A DNA stretch of 64,000 bases. Source: Microbacterium sp. MYb66 (GTDB lineage Bacteria > Actinomycetota > Actinomycetes > Actinomycetales > Microbacteriaceae). The stretch spans positions 558,001 through 622,000 of the forward strand of contig NZ_PCOV01000001.1 in NCBI RefSeq assembly GCF_002979435.1, in the 5' to 3' direction. Below, in pieces: positions 1 through 8,783 of the stretch (the stretch's first letter is position 1; each line of letters begins with the position of its first letter). The position numbers and the translations under genes are program-made. Below the pieces are notes generated by a model that saw nothing but the letters and a program-made list of their open reading frames with translations, made no database searches and had not been told where the DNA came from.

Positions 1-1833
1 GAACTGGAGGCTTTCAGCGAGGGCGAGGAGTTCGCCGGTGCTGTCCCACCCGAAGTGTCCGGTTTCTTCGAAGGCGCGGGCCAGTGCGGGAGCAGTCCCG
101 CCGGCGCCGGTTTCGAAGACTCGTCCCCCGCCGAGGAGGGGGACGACGGAGAGCATCCGCGAGGAGGTGCCGAGTTCCATGATCGGGAACAAGTCGGTGA
201 GGTAGTCGCGGAGGAGATTGCCGGTGACGGAAATCGTGTCCTCGCCGCGCCGGATCCGCTCGAGCGAGTACTCCATCGCCTCCTCCGGCGCCAACACCTG
301 AATATCGAGGCCCTCGGTGTTCTCGGTCTTCAGATATCTGCGGACAACGTCGGTGAGGGCGCGGTCGTGCGCGCGCGTGGGATCGAGCCAGAACATCGCT
401 GGTGTTCCACTTGCGCGGGCGCGGGAGACAGCAAGGGTCACCCAGTCGCGGAGCGCGATGTCGGTGGTGTGGCATGCACGCCAGATATCTCCGGCGGCGA
501 CCTGGTGGTGGAGGATGACGTCGCCTGCCGCGTTGGTCACCTGCACGATGCCGGCGTCGTCCAGTTCGAAAGTCTTGTCGTGCGAGCCGTACTCTTCCGC
601 CTTCTGCGCCATGAGTCCGACGTTCGATACGGAGCCGAGTGTGGCCGGGTTGAACGCACCATGGGTGCGACAGTCGTCGATGACCTTCTGGTAAATGCCG
701 GCGTAGCTGGAATCGGGGATGACGGCGAGGGTGTCACGCTCGCGCCCGTCTGGCCCCCACATGTGTCCAGAGGTGCGGATCATCGCGGGCATTGACGCGT
801 CGATGATCACATCGTTCGGGGCGTGCAGGTTGGTGATCCCCCGCGCCACGTCGACCATTGCGAGGGCGGGACCGTCATCGATCCCGTCCTGGAAGGCCTG
901 GGATATCTCTGCCCCGTGGGGCAGGCGATCAAGACCGCTCAGGAGTGAGGCGAGCCCGTGGTCCGGCGTGTAGCCTGCCGCGGCGAGCTCAGCACCGTAC
1001 CGTTCGAACACGGCGGGGAAGAACGCTTGGATTGTATGTCCGAAGATGATCGGGTCCGAGACCTTCATCATCGTCGCCTTCAGGTGCACGGAGAACAACA
1101 GGCCCTCCGTCTTTGCCCGCTGGATCTGGGCGTCAAGGAAAGTACGCAACGGCCCGACGCGGAGTACGCTCGCGTCGACGACGTCCCCCGCCGACACAGG
1201 AACTGCGTCTCGCAAGACACGAGCAACACCGGACTCGTCAATGAACTTGATGGCGAGCGTGTCCGCGGCCGGTGCGACCCAGGTGGTCTCGTTCGCACGG
1301 AAGTCGTCGCCGCTCATCGTGGCGACATTCGTTCTTGAGTCCCGACTCCATCGGCCCATGTGGTGGGGGTGCTTGCGGGCGTAAGACTTCACGGACGACG
1401 GCGCGCGACGATCCGAGTTCCCCTCGCGGAGCACCGGATTCACCGCGCTGCCTTTCGTCTTCCCATACCGCCGTCGAATGTCCCGGTCCTCGTCCGTGAC
1501 GACCGCACCCGGATAATCGGGGACGTTGACTCCCTGCGCCTGCAGCTCGGTGATCGCCGCTTTGATCTGAGGGACCGACGCCGACATGTTCGGCAGCTTG
1601 ATGATGTTCGCGCTCGGCGACGAGGTGAGCCGAGCCAGCTCGATCATCCCGTCCGCCTGACGCTGTGACGGTGTGAGCCGTTCGGGGAACTGGGCGCGGA
1701 TCCGCGCTGGCAGCGAGATGTCCCGAGCTTCGACCTTCACGTCGGCGAGGGCTGCAAAAGCCTGCACCAAGGGGAGCAGCGTGAGCGATGCGAGACGGGG
1801 GGACTCGTCCGTCAGCGTCCAGATGATCTTCAT
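1..1833 (-). CDS. icd: NADP-dependent isocitrate dehydrogenase, monomeric type (C-terminus outside window)
   Basis: Converts isocitrate to 2-oxoglutarate and CO2 with NADPH formation, in the cytoplasmic TCA cycle. Reading down from ATG at 1833 gives 611 codons open to the window edge. The translation begins [16 protein letters not shown] and contains the monomeric-IDH hallmark [18 protein letters not shown] near residue 260, as well as [17 protein letters not shown] near residue 80. The family is about 740 residues long, so roughly 130 C-terminal residues lie outside the window. It is the first gene of the left-hand metabolic block. An AT-rich stretch with a TTGACA-like box at 1902-1907 precedes it. 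Family assignment is firm. Whether this is the only copy or a second copy carried by the inserted region cannot be told from the window. Confidence 0.93.
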   Translation of the reverse strand, partial: MKIIWTLTDESPRLASLTLLPLVQAFAALADVKVEARDISLPARIRAQFPERLTPSQRQADGMIELARLTSSPSANIIKLPNMSASVPQIKAAITELQAQGVNVPDYPGAVVTDEDRDIRRRYGKTKGSAVNPVLREGNSDRRAPSSVKSYARKHPHHMGRWSRDSRTNVATMSGDDFRANETTWVAPAADTLAIKFIDESGVARVLRDAVPVSAGDVVDASVLRVGPLRTFLDAQIQRAKTEGLLFSVHLKATMMKVSDPIIFGHTIQAFFPAVFERYGAELAAAGYTPDHGLASLLSGLDRLPHGAEISQAFQDGIDDGPALAMVDVARGITNLHAPNDVIIDASMPAMIRTSGHMWGPDGRERDTLAVIPDSSYAGIYQKVIDDCRTHGAFNPATLGSVSNVGLMAQKAEEYGSHDKTFELDDAGIVQVTNAAGDVILHHQVAAGDIWRACHTTDIALRDWVTLAVSRARASGTPAMFWLDPTRAHDRALTDVVRRYLKTENTEGLDIQVLAPEEAMEYSLERIRRGEDTISVTGNLLRDYLTDLFPIMELGTSSRMLSVVPLLGGGRVFETGAGGTAPALARAFEETGHFGWDSTGELLALAESLQF

Positions 1834-1978
1834 GACTTCCCATCACGACCCGCCCACGCGCTGCACCAGGCATGTCCAGGTCGCCGTCGTTGGTTTATGA
1901 TTTGACAAACTCATCATTTCATACTGCGGACGCCTCACACTCCATCCGAGGAGACCGCACCCGAGCTTTGGAGCACCG

Positions 1979-2155
1979 ATGGCCGTGATCGCTCAGTTTC
2001 TCCTCACCCTGATACTGCTCGTGGGAGGGATCTTCCTCGTCGGCATCGCGCAGGATGCCCCGTCTTTCAATGCGTTGATCTTCATCGGCGGCATCCTGTC
2101 GATCTGCCTCGCGTTCTTCATCCCGATGACGGTCGCGCGGCGCGGCATGAGGTGA
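1979..2155 (+). CDS. small two-helix membrane protein, unknown function
   Basis: A 58-codon ORF from ATG 1979 to TGA 2153-2155, preceded by a plausible ribosome site (TTTGGAG, about 6 nt upstream). The product is almost entirely two hydrophobic segments, about residues 3-24 and 31-50, separated by QDAPSFN and ending in a basic tail (VARRGMR), which predicts a helical hairpin with the C-terminus inside. Its stop overlaps the ATG of the next gene (TGATG), implying translational coupling. It is divergent from icd across a 145-bp intergenic region. I do not recognise the family. Confidence 0.55.
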   Translation: MAVIAQFLLTLILLVGGIFLVGIAQDAPSFNALIFIGGILSICLAFFIPMTVARRGMR

Positions 2156-2709
2156 TGTGGTCTCCGGTGGGCGCGAAAGAACAGACCATGATTCCTCGGG
2201 CAATCCCGCACCTCTATCTGTGGCGGATCGTTGTCTTCACCATGGGCGACCGCACCGAGTGGGTACCGACCCTCGTCCTGGAGCCCAAGGAATGGATGAT
2301 GCTCCAGACCTCCGACGGCGAAGCCCGAAACACGTGGGTGGCATCTCTTCTCGGCGCCGGGTTCGGTCTGGTCATCGACCCGGATCTGGCACGCATCGCC
2401 CACGATGCGCCTGTGGTAGCCCCAACGGCAGCGATGGCGGATGTGGGTCGAGATGGCGCCGCGCGGATCGGCGGCAGCCTTGCCGAATCGGTGTGGACAA
2501 TCGATATTGAGGCGCCGATCGACACTCATGATCCGGAAACCGCTGCTATTCGCCGTCTCATTGCCTCCCGGCGCACCATCTTGATGATCACCGGCTCCGG
2601 CCTCCAGATCAACGAATCGACCTGGGCGCTGGATGGTCTCTCCTCAGCCGTGGAAGCGGGAACTGTCGTTGCGGGATGGATTCCCGTATCCGAGGGATCC
2701 CTGCGCTGA
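2155..2709 (+). CDS. hypothetical protein
   Basis: A 184-residue protein starting at ATG 2155, which overlaps the stop of the upstream small membrane protein; a GTG at 2152 in the same frame is an alternative start. No transmembrane segment or signal peptide is evident. The sequence is of mixed alpha/beta character (LYLWRIVVFTMGDRTEW, then WVPTLVLEPKEWMML) and I recognise no catalytic motif. Coupling to the membrane protein upstream and the same-strand SH3-like gene downstream suggests one short transcription unit. It is probably a real gene because of the overlap and the codon bias, but its function is unknown. Confidence 0.5.
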   Translation: MWSPVGAKEQTMIPRAIPHLYLWRIVVFTMGDRTEWVPTLVLEPKEWMMLQTSDGEARNTWVASLLGAGFGLVIDPDLARIAHDAPVVAPTAAMADVGRDGAARIGGSLAESVWTIDIEAPIDTHDPETAAIRRLIASRRTILMITGSGLQINESTWALDGLSSAVEAGTVVAGWIPVSEGSLR

Positions 2710-2788
2710 GCCTCGCCGGACCCGCCGTGAGCCCGTCCACCAACACCGTTTCACCACCGCCCGACAGAGCCGGAGGCACGACCCGTCC

Positions 2789-3175
2789 ATGCGCCGATCA
2801 CGCATCTTGCACGACCACCCGGCACCGGAGCCCGCACCGTTCATTGCTCGAGCGGGCGACCGCGTCCACGTCCACGTCTGCGGGGACGCAGGCGATGATC
2901 CCTTCGAGCTGGTGACGGCGCTGGCGGGAAAGGCTCGGATCCCGACCCGGTATCTCAGTGCCGAACGACCTGACGCGACGGTTCTCTTCAGTTACGACAC
3001 CGCCCAGCTCCCTGTGAAGGCTGGAGACATCGTCACGGTGATCGTCGATGACCCAGCGAATGGGCAGAGTTGGTGCCGGGACCGGCGGGGCGGCGCGGGC
3101 TGGGTGCCCCACGCAGCGTTCGGGACAACTGCAGAAGGACCGGATACGGAGCAACGCAGCAAGAACACTAAATGA
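2789..3175 (+). CDS. SH3-like domain protein
   Basis: A 128-residue protein read from ATG 2789, with GGAGG 12 nt upstream. The frame is open further upstream, but that extension is Arg/Pro-rich and looks like a shadow. The second half has the alternating beta pattern of a small SH3-like barrel and ends its core with GAGWVPHAAFG; the Gly-Trp-Val-Pro turn is typical of SH3 folds. No signal peptide is seen, so it is probably cytoplasmic. The stop lies directly before the three 8-bp tandem repeats and the large hairpin leading into pckG. The function is unknown; the domain call rests on a short motif. Confidence 0.5.
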   Translation: MRRSRILHDHPAPEPAPFIARAGDRVHVHVCGDAGDDPFELVTALAGKARIPTRYLSAERPDATVLFSYDTAQLPVKAGDIVTVIVDDPANGQSWCRDRRGGAGWVPHAAFGTTAEGPDTEQRSKNTK

Positions 3176-3176
3176 G

Positions 3177-3200
3177 TTCATCAATTCATCAATTCATAAA
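3177..3200 (+). repeat. three tandem 8-bp repeats upstream of pckG
   Basis: TTCATCAA at 3177-3184 and 3185-3192, then TTCATAAA at 3193-3200. This AT-rich patch in high-GC DNA lies just upstream of the pckG leader hairpin and could be a regulator site or part of the promoter. Confidence 0.7.
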
Positions 3201-3211
3201 TTTCGTCCGTT

Positions 3212-3268
3212 CTTTCCTCCAGGGCTACCGGCACCCACCTGCGTGGAGCCGGTAGTCCTGGAGGAAAG
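3212..3268 (+). promoter_or_regulatory. long stem-loop in the pckG leader
   Basis: The left arm 3212-3232 (starts CTTTCCTCCAGG) pairs with 3248-3268 over 21 bp, with a single G-U wobble. The intervening 15 nt can add a 4-bp CCAC/GTGG stem closed by a CTGC tetraloop. The distal arm contains a purine-rich GGAGGAAAG that ends 14 nt before the pckG ATG, so folding could affect translation or transcript stability. There is no U-tract, so it is not a standard terminator. Confidence 0.75.
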
Positions 3269-3282
3269 CGAAAGGTTGTCCG

Positions 3283-5124
3283 ATGCGTTTCACACTCCCT
3301 CCCGCCCCTGGTTTCGGTAGCGATTGCGCCCTCTGGGTTGCCGAGGTCGCCGCCCTAACGCAACCGGACCGGGTCGTCTGGTACTACGACACGCCCGACG
3401 AGCGTGCGGCTCTGCTCGCGCAGAGCGTCACGGAGGGGAAGTTGACCAAGCTCGACTCGGATCTCCGACCGGGCAGCTACCTGGCGCGCTCCGACGCGGC
3501 CGATGTCGCACGCGTGGAGAGCCGCACCTTCATCTGTTCGGAGTCGGAATCCGATGCCGGGCCGACGAACAACTGGCGCGACCCGATTAGCATGCGGGCG
3601 GAGCTCGCGGCACGGTTCGCCGGAGCGATGCGGGGACGAACGATGTTCGTCGTCCCGTTCTCGATGGGCGTCGCCCACAGCCCCCTCGCCCGCTTCGGGC
3701 TCCAGATCACCGACTCTGCCTACGCGGCGCTGTCGATGGGTGTGATGACGCGGGTGAGTCGCGAGGTGCGCACGCGTATTGATGACGGCGCGAACTGGGT
3801 GCCGACCGTGCACAGCGTGGGCGCACCACTCACCGCTGATACTGCTGACACGAACTGGCCGAGCAACACGGACAAGTACATCGCCCATTTTCCAGAGACA
3901 CGCGAAGTCTGGTCATATGGTTCCGGGTACGGTGGCAACGCGCTGTTGGCGAAGAAGTGCTTCGCGTTGCGGATCGCGAGCGTCCTGGGCCGGGACGAAG
4001 GGTGGCTCGCCGAGCACATGCTCCTCGTCCGTCTGACCTCTCCCGAAGGACGCCCCTTTCACATCGCAGCCGCTTTCCCGTCCGCGTGCGGGAAGACGAA
4101 CCTGTCTATGCTGCAGCCGACTCTACCCGGGTGGACGGTCGAGACGCTCGGAGACGATATCGTCTGGATGAAGCCTGGTGGCGACGGACGGATGTGGGCG
4201 ATCAACCCGGAAGCGGGGTTTTTCGGTGTCGCTCCCGGAACGGGCCCCGGCACCAATCCGGTCGCGACGTCGATGATCGAACGCGACACGATCTTCACCA
4301 ACGTCGCCCTCACCCCGGAGAGTGATGTCTGGTGGGAAGGGCTCTCCCCGGCCCCTGCAGCGCTCACCGACTGGCAGGGCCAGCCGTGGCAGCCCGGCAC
4401 CGATCGTCCAGCAGCACACCCGAACTCCCGGTTCACGGTCTCGGCTGGTGCCTGCCCACTGATCGCGGAAGAGTACTTCTCCGGCCGTGCCGTACCCCTG
4501 GACGCGATCCTCTTCGGGGGACGGCGCGCGTCCACGACCCCTCTGGCCTTCGAGGCCTACAACTGGGATCACGGCGTGTTCATGGGCGCCACGATGGCGT
4601 CCGAGCAGACCGCAGCCGCGGAAGGCACCGTTGGCAGGGTACGCCGGGACCCATTCGCGATGCTCCCTTTCTGCGGGTACAACATGACCGACTACTGGGA
4701 GCACTGGCTGAAGATCAGCGAACAGCTCGACCCGGACCGAGCGCCCCGCATCTTCCAGGTCAACTGGTTCCGCCGCGGCGAAAATGGTGACTTCCTCTGG
4801 CCAGGATTCGGGGACAACGCCCGTGTCCTCGCCTGGATCTGCCGACGCGTGGCCGGATACGTCCCAGCGAGCCCGACACCGATCGGGATGCTACCGACCC
4901 TTGATGATCTCCACGTGCACGGTCTCAATCTGACCGACGAAGCCCAAGACCAGCTCCTCGCTGTCAACGACGCAGAATGGGCGGCGGAGACTGCATCAAT
5001 ACGTGAGTGGTTTGACGGATTCGACGGACATGTTCCGCCTCGGGTGCTCGAGCAACTCGAACAGCTCGAGCACCGCCTCGCCGCCGTTCACGAACCCGGC
5101 GCAACGGCCCGGGCGCGTCACTGA
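3283..5124 (+). CDS. pckG: phosphoenolpyruvate carboxykinase (GTP)
   Basis: Interconverts oxaloacetate and phosphoenolpyruvate using GTP, linking the TCA cycle to gluconeogenesis. The 613-residue length is normal for GTP-type enzymes. The P-loop FPSACGKTNLSM starts at residue 265, the kinase-2 segment GDDIVWM follows near residue 290, and the C-terminal NWFRRGENGDFLWPGFGDN is the expected nucleotide-binding region. ATG 3283 is chosen because the N-terminus aligns with the family and a GAAAGG lies 7 nt upstream. It is single-gene in appearance, preceded by the tandem repeats and the long hairpin, and convergent with the acetyltransferase downstream. With icd nearby, this block concerns carbon flow around the TCA cycle. 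Confidence 0.96.
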   Translation: MRFTLPPAPGFGSDCALWVAEVAALTQPDRVVWYYDTPDERAALLAQSVTEGKLTKLDSDLRPGSYLARSDAADVARVESRTFICSESESDAGPTNNWRDPISMRAELAARFAGAMRGRTMFVVPFSMGVAHSPLARFGLQITDSAYAALSMGVMTRVSREVRTRIDDGANWVPTVHSVGAPLTADTADTNWPSNTDKYIAHFPETREVWSYGSGYGGNALLAKKCFALRIASVLGRDEGWLAEHMLLVRLTSPEGRPFHIAAAFPSACGKTNLSMLQPTLPGWTVETLGDDIVWMKPGGDGRMWAINPEAGFFGVAPGTGPGTNPVATSMIERDTIFTNVALTPESDVWWEGLSPAPAALTDWQGQPWQPGTDRPAAHPNSRFTVSAGACPLIAEEYFSGRAVPLDAILFGGRRASTTPLAFEAYNWDHGVFMGATMASEQTAAAEGTVGRVRRDPFAMLPFCGYNMTDYWEHWLKISEQLDPDRAPRIFQVNWFRRGENGDFLWPGFGDNARVLAWICRRVAGYVPASPTPIGMLPTLDDLHVHGLNLTDEAQDQLLAVNDAEWAAETASIREWFDGFDGHVPPRVLEQLEQLEHRLAAVHEPGATARARH

Positions 5125-5128
5125 CTGC

Positions 5129-5599
5129 TCAGGTGAGTTCCTTCCGCATCTTCGCGCTGACGATTTCGTAACCCATCGACTCGTAGAGGATTCGCGCACG
5201 GAGATTGGTACCGAACACGTTGAGGCCCAGGGTGTGTGCACCCTGGGCCTGCGCGTATGCCTCGCCGAGAAGCATCGTGTGGAGCCCGAAACCGCGACCA
5301 TACTTGTCCGCGTGGATCTCGATATCCCACACCCACCATGCGCCAGGATCATCGCTCGGGTCCTGTCCGAGCCACAGATAGCCGACGGGCGTACCGTCGA
5401 TCTCCACGACGTCAAACACCACGTGCCCGGGGCTCGGGACACCCGCGGGAAAAGCACGCTCCATGCTCGCCGTAGCCAGTCGATCGGCCTCTTCTCGAGA
5501 CTGCCCCGCCGCAACAAGATCTTTTACGTACGTGTCCCGGCTACGGGCCAACCACGCAGGCAGCAGGGTCGCATCCAGCGGGCGGAGGGTGACAGGCAT
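5129..5599 (-). CDS. GNAT family N-acetyltransferase
   Basis: A 156-residue acetyl-CoA-dependent acyltransferase of unknown substrate. The core GNAT pattern is visible: VVFDVVEIDGTPVGYLWLG (beta strands), WVWDIEIHADKYGRGFGLHTML (motif A, with the RGFG acetyl-CoA loop) and LNVFGTNLRARILYESMGYEIV (motif B, ending with the usual Y-E-x-x-G-Y/F). It begins 11 bp after the fabF stop on the same strand, with AAGGAT upstream of the ATG, so it is probably the last gene of the fabH-fabF group. It converges on pckG with only 4 bp between stops. Confidence 0.85.
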   Translation of the reverse strand: MPVTLRPLDATLLPAWLARSRDTYVKDLVAAGQSREEADRLATASMERAFPAGVPSPGHVVFDVVEIDGTPVGYLWLGQDPSDDPGAWWVWDIEIHADKYGRGFGLHTMLLGEAYAQAQGAHTLGLNVFGTNLRARILYESMGYEIVSAKMRKELT

Positions 5600-5610
5600 C
5601 GTGCGATCCT

Positions 5611-6813
5611 TTAGCTTCGGGTGAGGACGAGTGCGGTGTTGTGTCCACCGAAACCGAACGAGTTCACCACAGCTGTATTCGCTCGCGTCTGTCGCTTCTC
5701 GTTCCGAACAACCTCGACGTGGATCTCGGGATCGACCTGTTCCACGTTCGTCGTCGGCGGGATGACTCCCTCACGCAGTGCGAGGACGGTGACCATTGCA
5801 CTCAAGGCGCCGGACGCGCCCAGGAGATGTCCCGTCATCGACTTGGTGGAGGTGACGGGTGCCTCGATCCCCGACGCGACGATCGCTGCGCTTTCATGTA
5901 CGTCGCCTGCCGGGGTGGAGGTTGCATGGGCGTGGACAAAACCCACCTCTCCAGGATCGATACCTGCAGCTCGCAGCGCGAGGAGGATCGTGCGCGCCTG
6001 GTTACTCGGGTCCGCGCCGACGATGTCGTCAGCGTCGGCGGTCGTCGCCGCGCCCGCCACGTAACCGTAGACCGCTGCCCCTCGGGCCTGGGCGAAGGCC
6101 TCTCGTTCCAGGACGAGCATCGCCGCCCCCTCGCCAAGCACGAATCCGTCCCGTGAGGTATCGAACGGACGAGAGGCGCGTGTCGGGTCTTCGTTGCGCT
6201 TGGAGAGCGCCCGCATCTGCGAAAACGACGCCATAGTGAGGCCCGTCACCGCGGCCTCCGCCCCTCCCACCAGCACAACATCCGCCGTCCCGGAGAGGAT
6301 CATCTCGCGACCGGTCGCGATGGCTTCCGACCCGGACGCGCAGGCGCTGACCACCGTGCGGGCTCCCGCCTTCGCCCCGATATCAATCGACAGCCAGGCC
6401 GCAGGGCCGTTCGACATCAGCATCGTGATCGTGTGCGGCGATACCCGACGCGCTCCGGTCGTCGACAAGACGTGCTCCTGATCCAAGGTGGCGGTGATCC
6501 CACCGACACCGGTTCCGACCACGACACCGAGACGGTGCCCGTCCACAGCCGGGCGGCCGGCGTGTTCCCAGGCTTCACGCCCAGCAACCAGCGCGACCTG
6601 CTCCACGCGGCTCATCCGCCGCGACTCACGGACAGATAGTCGCTCCGCGAAACGGTCGTCGACGAGGCCTGCAATGCGCGTGGGAAGCTCCTGCGCCCAC
6701 GGGAATTCCAGGGCTTTCACTCCAGACGTGCCACCGAGTACTGATGACCAGCTCGAGGGCGCGTCGAGCCCGACCGGGGTCACGGCTCCAAAACCGGTGA
6801 TTGCGATACGCAT
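5611..6813 (-). CDS. fabF: beta-ketoacyl-ACP synthase II
   Basis: Elongating condensing enzyme of type II fatty acid synthesis, joining malonyl-ACP to an acyl-ACP. It is 400 residues from ATG 6813, preceded by AAGGAG at a good distance; the frame stays open upstream only as a shadow. The catalytic Cys is C158 (VVSACASGSE), the His pair is H296 (HAHATSTPAGD) and H329 (KSMTGHLLGASG), and K324 is present, so it should be active. It follows fabH by 169 bp. There is no acyl carrier protein or fabD nearby, unlike the usual fabD-fabH-acpP-fabF cluster, so this may be an auxiliary pair of condensing enzymes. Confidence 0.93.
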   Translation of the reverse strand: MRIAITGFGAVTPVGLDAPSSWSSVLGGTSGVKALEFPWAQELPTRIAGLVDDRFAERLSVRESRRMSRVEQVALVAGREAWEHAGRPAVDGHRLGVVVGTGVGGITATLDQEHVLSTTGARRVSPHTITMLMSNGPAAWLSIDIGAKAGARTVVSACASGSEAIATGREMILSGTADVVLVGGAEAAVTGLTMASFSQMRALSKRNEDPTRASRPFDTSRDGFVLGEGAAMLVLEREAFAQARGAAVYGYVAGAATTADADDIVGADPSNQARTILLALRAAGIDPGEVGFVHAHATSTPAGDVHESAAIVASGIEAPVTSTKSMTGHLLGASGALSAMVTVLALREGVIPPTTNVEQVDPEIHVEVVRNEKRQTRANTAVVNSFGFGGHNTALVLTRS

Positions 6814-6982
6814 CAGCGTTGTTCTCCTTCGTGGGGTAACGGGGTCAGTCGGCGGGAGCGGCCGGATCCCAGGATCGGAACGATGCGCCGATCGAGCGGG
6901 CAGCCCCGCACCGAGCGAGCAGGGTCTGACCTTTCGGGAATGAGGGAGACCGCGAGTGGAACGCGGAGAGGTCACTAGCTGG

Positions 6983-7975
6983 TCACCGCTGAGGGCCTGC
7001 CTGCGGCTCCAAGCCCCGGATGGGTGTGCGGATGAGCTGGCCGGCATACGCGAAGCCGCCACCGAAGCCGAACAGAAGCGCGAGCGCATCCTCAGGGATC
7101 CGTCCCGCATGCCACCACTTCGACAGTCCCAGCGGGATGCTCGCGGCGGAGGTGTTCCCGGACTCCGTGACGTCCGTGAGGACGATTTTGTCTTCGAGTC
7201 CCAGCTTCTTCGCGAGGGGTTCGATGATGCGCAGGTTCGCCTGATGAGCGGCGAGGACATCGATGTCATCGGGCGTATAACCCGCACGTTCGATGACCGC
7301 CCTCGCATGGCGAGCAGCATCGGAGATCGCCCACCGGAACACGCTTTGACCGTCTTGCTCGAACCGATCGGTGGGGGCTTGGATTCGAACAGTATCGACC
7401 ATGCGTGACGCAGATCCCCAGGAGACGGCACTGATCCGGGGCGAGTCGCTCGCCGTGACGACCATCGCCCCGGCCCCGTCAGCGGTGAGAATGCAGGTGC
7501 TGCGATCCGTCCAATCCGTCACTGCCGAGAGCTTCTCCGAGGCGATGACGAGAGCAACGGTCGCCGTGCCCGTGCGGATGGCACTGTCCGCTATCGCGAG
7601 TGCATGACAGAATCCGGAGCAGGCCGTGTTGATGTCGATGATCACCGGCGAGCCCGCGCCGAGGGCATGGGCGACTCTCCCCGCCGTATTGGGTGTGCGG
7701 TCGGTGGCCGTCGTGGTCGCGACGACGATCAGATCGACCTGGTCGATCTGGACCGCCGCGTCAGCGAGCGCGTAACGGCCGGCCTCGATAGCCATGTCGG
7801 CCACCGTTTCAGTTTCCGCGGCGAGGTGACGAGTGACGATTCCGGTCCGAGCGCGAATCCATTCGTCGTTCGTGTCAACCAAGCGGGACAAGTCGTCATT
7901 CGTCACTACGTCCCTGGGCTGGAAGTGGCCGAACCCCACCACCTGTGATCCCGCGGAACCCATCGGAAGCTGCAT
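6983..7975 (-). CDS. fabH: beta-ketoacyl-ACP synthase III
   Basis: Initiating condensing enzyme that joins an acyl-CoA starter to malonyl-ACP. It is 330 residues when started at ATG 7975, chosen because GGAG lies 5 nt upstream; an in-frame GTG at 8020 would add 15 residues but lacks a ribosome site. The catalytic triad C119 (NTACSGF), H244 (AAHQANLRI) and N274 (SGNTSAASIPL) is intact, and the C-terminal GFGGGFAYAGQLI is typical. It lies between the PhnA-like gene and fabF on the same strand. The starter-unit preference cannot be read from the sequence. Confidence 0.93.
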   Translation of the reverse strand: MQLPMGSAGSQVVGFGHFQPRDVVTNDDLSRLVDTNDEWIRARTGIVTRHLAAETETVADMAIEAGRYALADAAVQIDQVDLIVVATTTATDRTPNTAGRVAHALGAGSPVIIDINTACSGFCHALAIADSAIRTGTATVALVIASEKLSAVTDWTDRSTCILTADGAGAMVVTASDSPRISAVSWGSASRMVDTVRIQAPTDRFEQDGQSVFRWAISDAARHARAVIERAGYTPDDIDVLAAHQANLRIIEPLAKKLGLEDKIVLTDVTESGNTSAASIPLGLSKWWHAGRIPEDALALLFGFGGGFAYAGQLIRTPIRGLEPQAGPQR

Positions 7976-8037
7976 CGCGACTCCAAACAAAGGTTGTGCG
8001 TACGCGTCTGGCTTCACCACCGGGACGCGGTAAATGA

Positions 8038-8394
8038 TCAGACCTTCTTCACTACGCTGGACTTCAACAGCATCGCCCCGAAGCCGTCGACCTTGCAGTC
8101 GATGTCATGACCATTGATGGGATCGATCAGACGGATACCCCGCACTTTCGTCCCCGCTTTGATCCCCGAGGGGGAGCCCTTCACCTTGATCGACGTCGTC
8201 ACAACAACCGAATCGCCGTCCACCAGCAGGTTTCCCACCGCGTCCTTCACGACGCGTGACACATCCCCATCTGAATCGGTGAGGGCGTCCTCGGGGGACC
8301 ATTCATGGCCACACATAGGGCAGACCAGCAGCGCACCCATTTCGTAGGCGTGCTCACTGGAGCACTCTGGGCAGAGAGGAGCAACGTCTGGCAT
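8038..8394 (-). CDS. PhnA/YjdM family zinc-ribbon protein
   Basis: A 118-residue protein with an N-terminal zinc ribbon (C8-x2-C11 and C25-x2-C28, CPMCGHEW) followed by the compact beta domain of the PhnA/YjdM family, containing DSVVVTTSIKVKG and GTKVRGIRLID. The family was named for a proposed link to alkylphosphonate use, but its biochemical role is not established. It is upstream of fabH on the same strand with a 62-bp gap and could be co-transcribed with it. Confidence 0.88.
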   Translation of the reverse strand: MPDVAPLCPECSSEHAYEMGALLVCPMCGHEWSPEDALTDSDGDVSRVVKDAVGNLLVDGDSVVVTTSIKVKGSPSGIKAGTKVRGIRLIDPINGHDIDCKVDGFGAMLLKSSVVKKV

Positions 8395-8783
8395 GCGTCG
8401 ATCTTACCGTGACATGATGATTCCATCACATCGTTACATGGCGGTTGCGTCGCCGTACAACTTTCGTGATCGCTCGCGACCGGGGAGAGTTGGACTCCGG
8501 GAAGCGGGCACGCGATGATTCTCGCTTCCTGTCGCGTGGCCGCTGTGCTCACAGAGCACCACTGACCTCTGTGGCGCTGGGTTTGGGTGGACATGCCCTT
8601 GGCGCTCAACCACCCATGGGCGGGTTCTTACCTTCCGCATCGATGCACGAGCCCGCGTCATCGTTCGGAGCGTGCCGGGCTGTCGAGGACCCTCAACCGT
8701 GCACGGCCAGATACCTGCCATCGTGCACAAATACGGTCTTCGTCGACCTGTACCCAACACTGCGACCTGAGAGGACAAACCTG
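8395..8783. other. 389-bp intergenic region without a credible gene
   Basis: It separates the divergent PhnA-like and YitT-like genes. Reading frames here are short, Arg/Pro-rich and lack ribosome sites. A small stem (GTGCTC at 8545-8550 with GAGCAC at 8554-8559) is the only structure I noted. It must hold the promoters of both neighbours. Confidence 0.5.

Noticed and set aside
8434..8778. A minus-strand frame in the gap before the YitT-like gene
   Set aside because: Arg/Pro-rich, no ribosome site and no family features.
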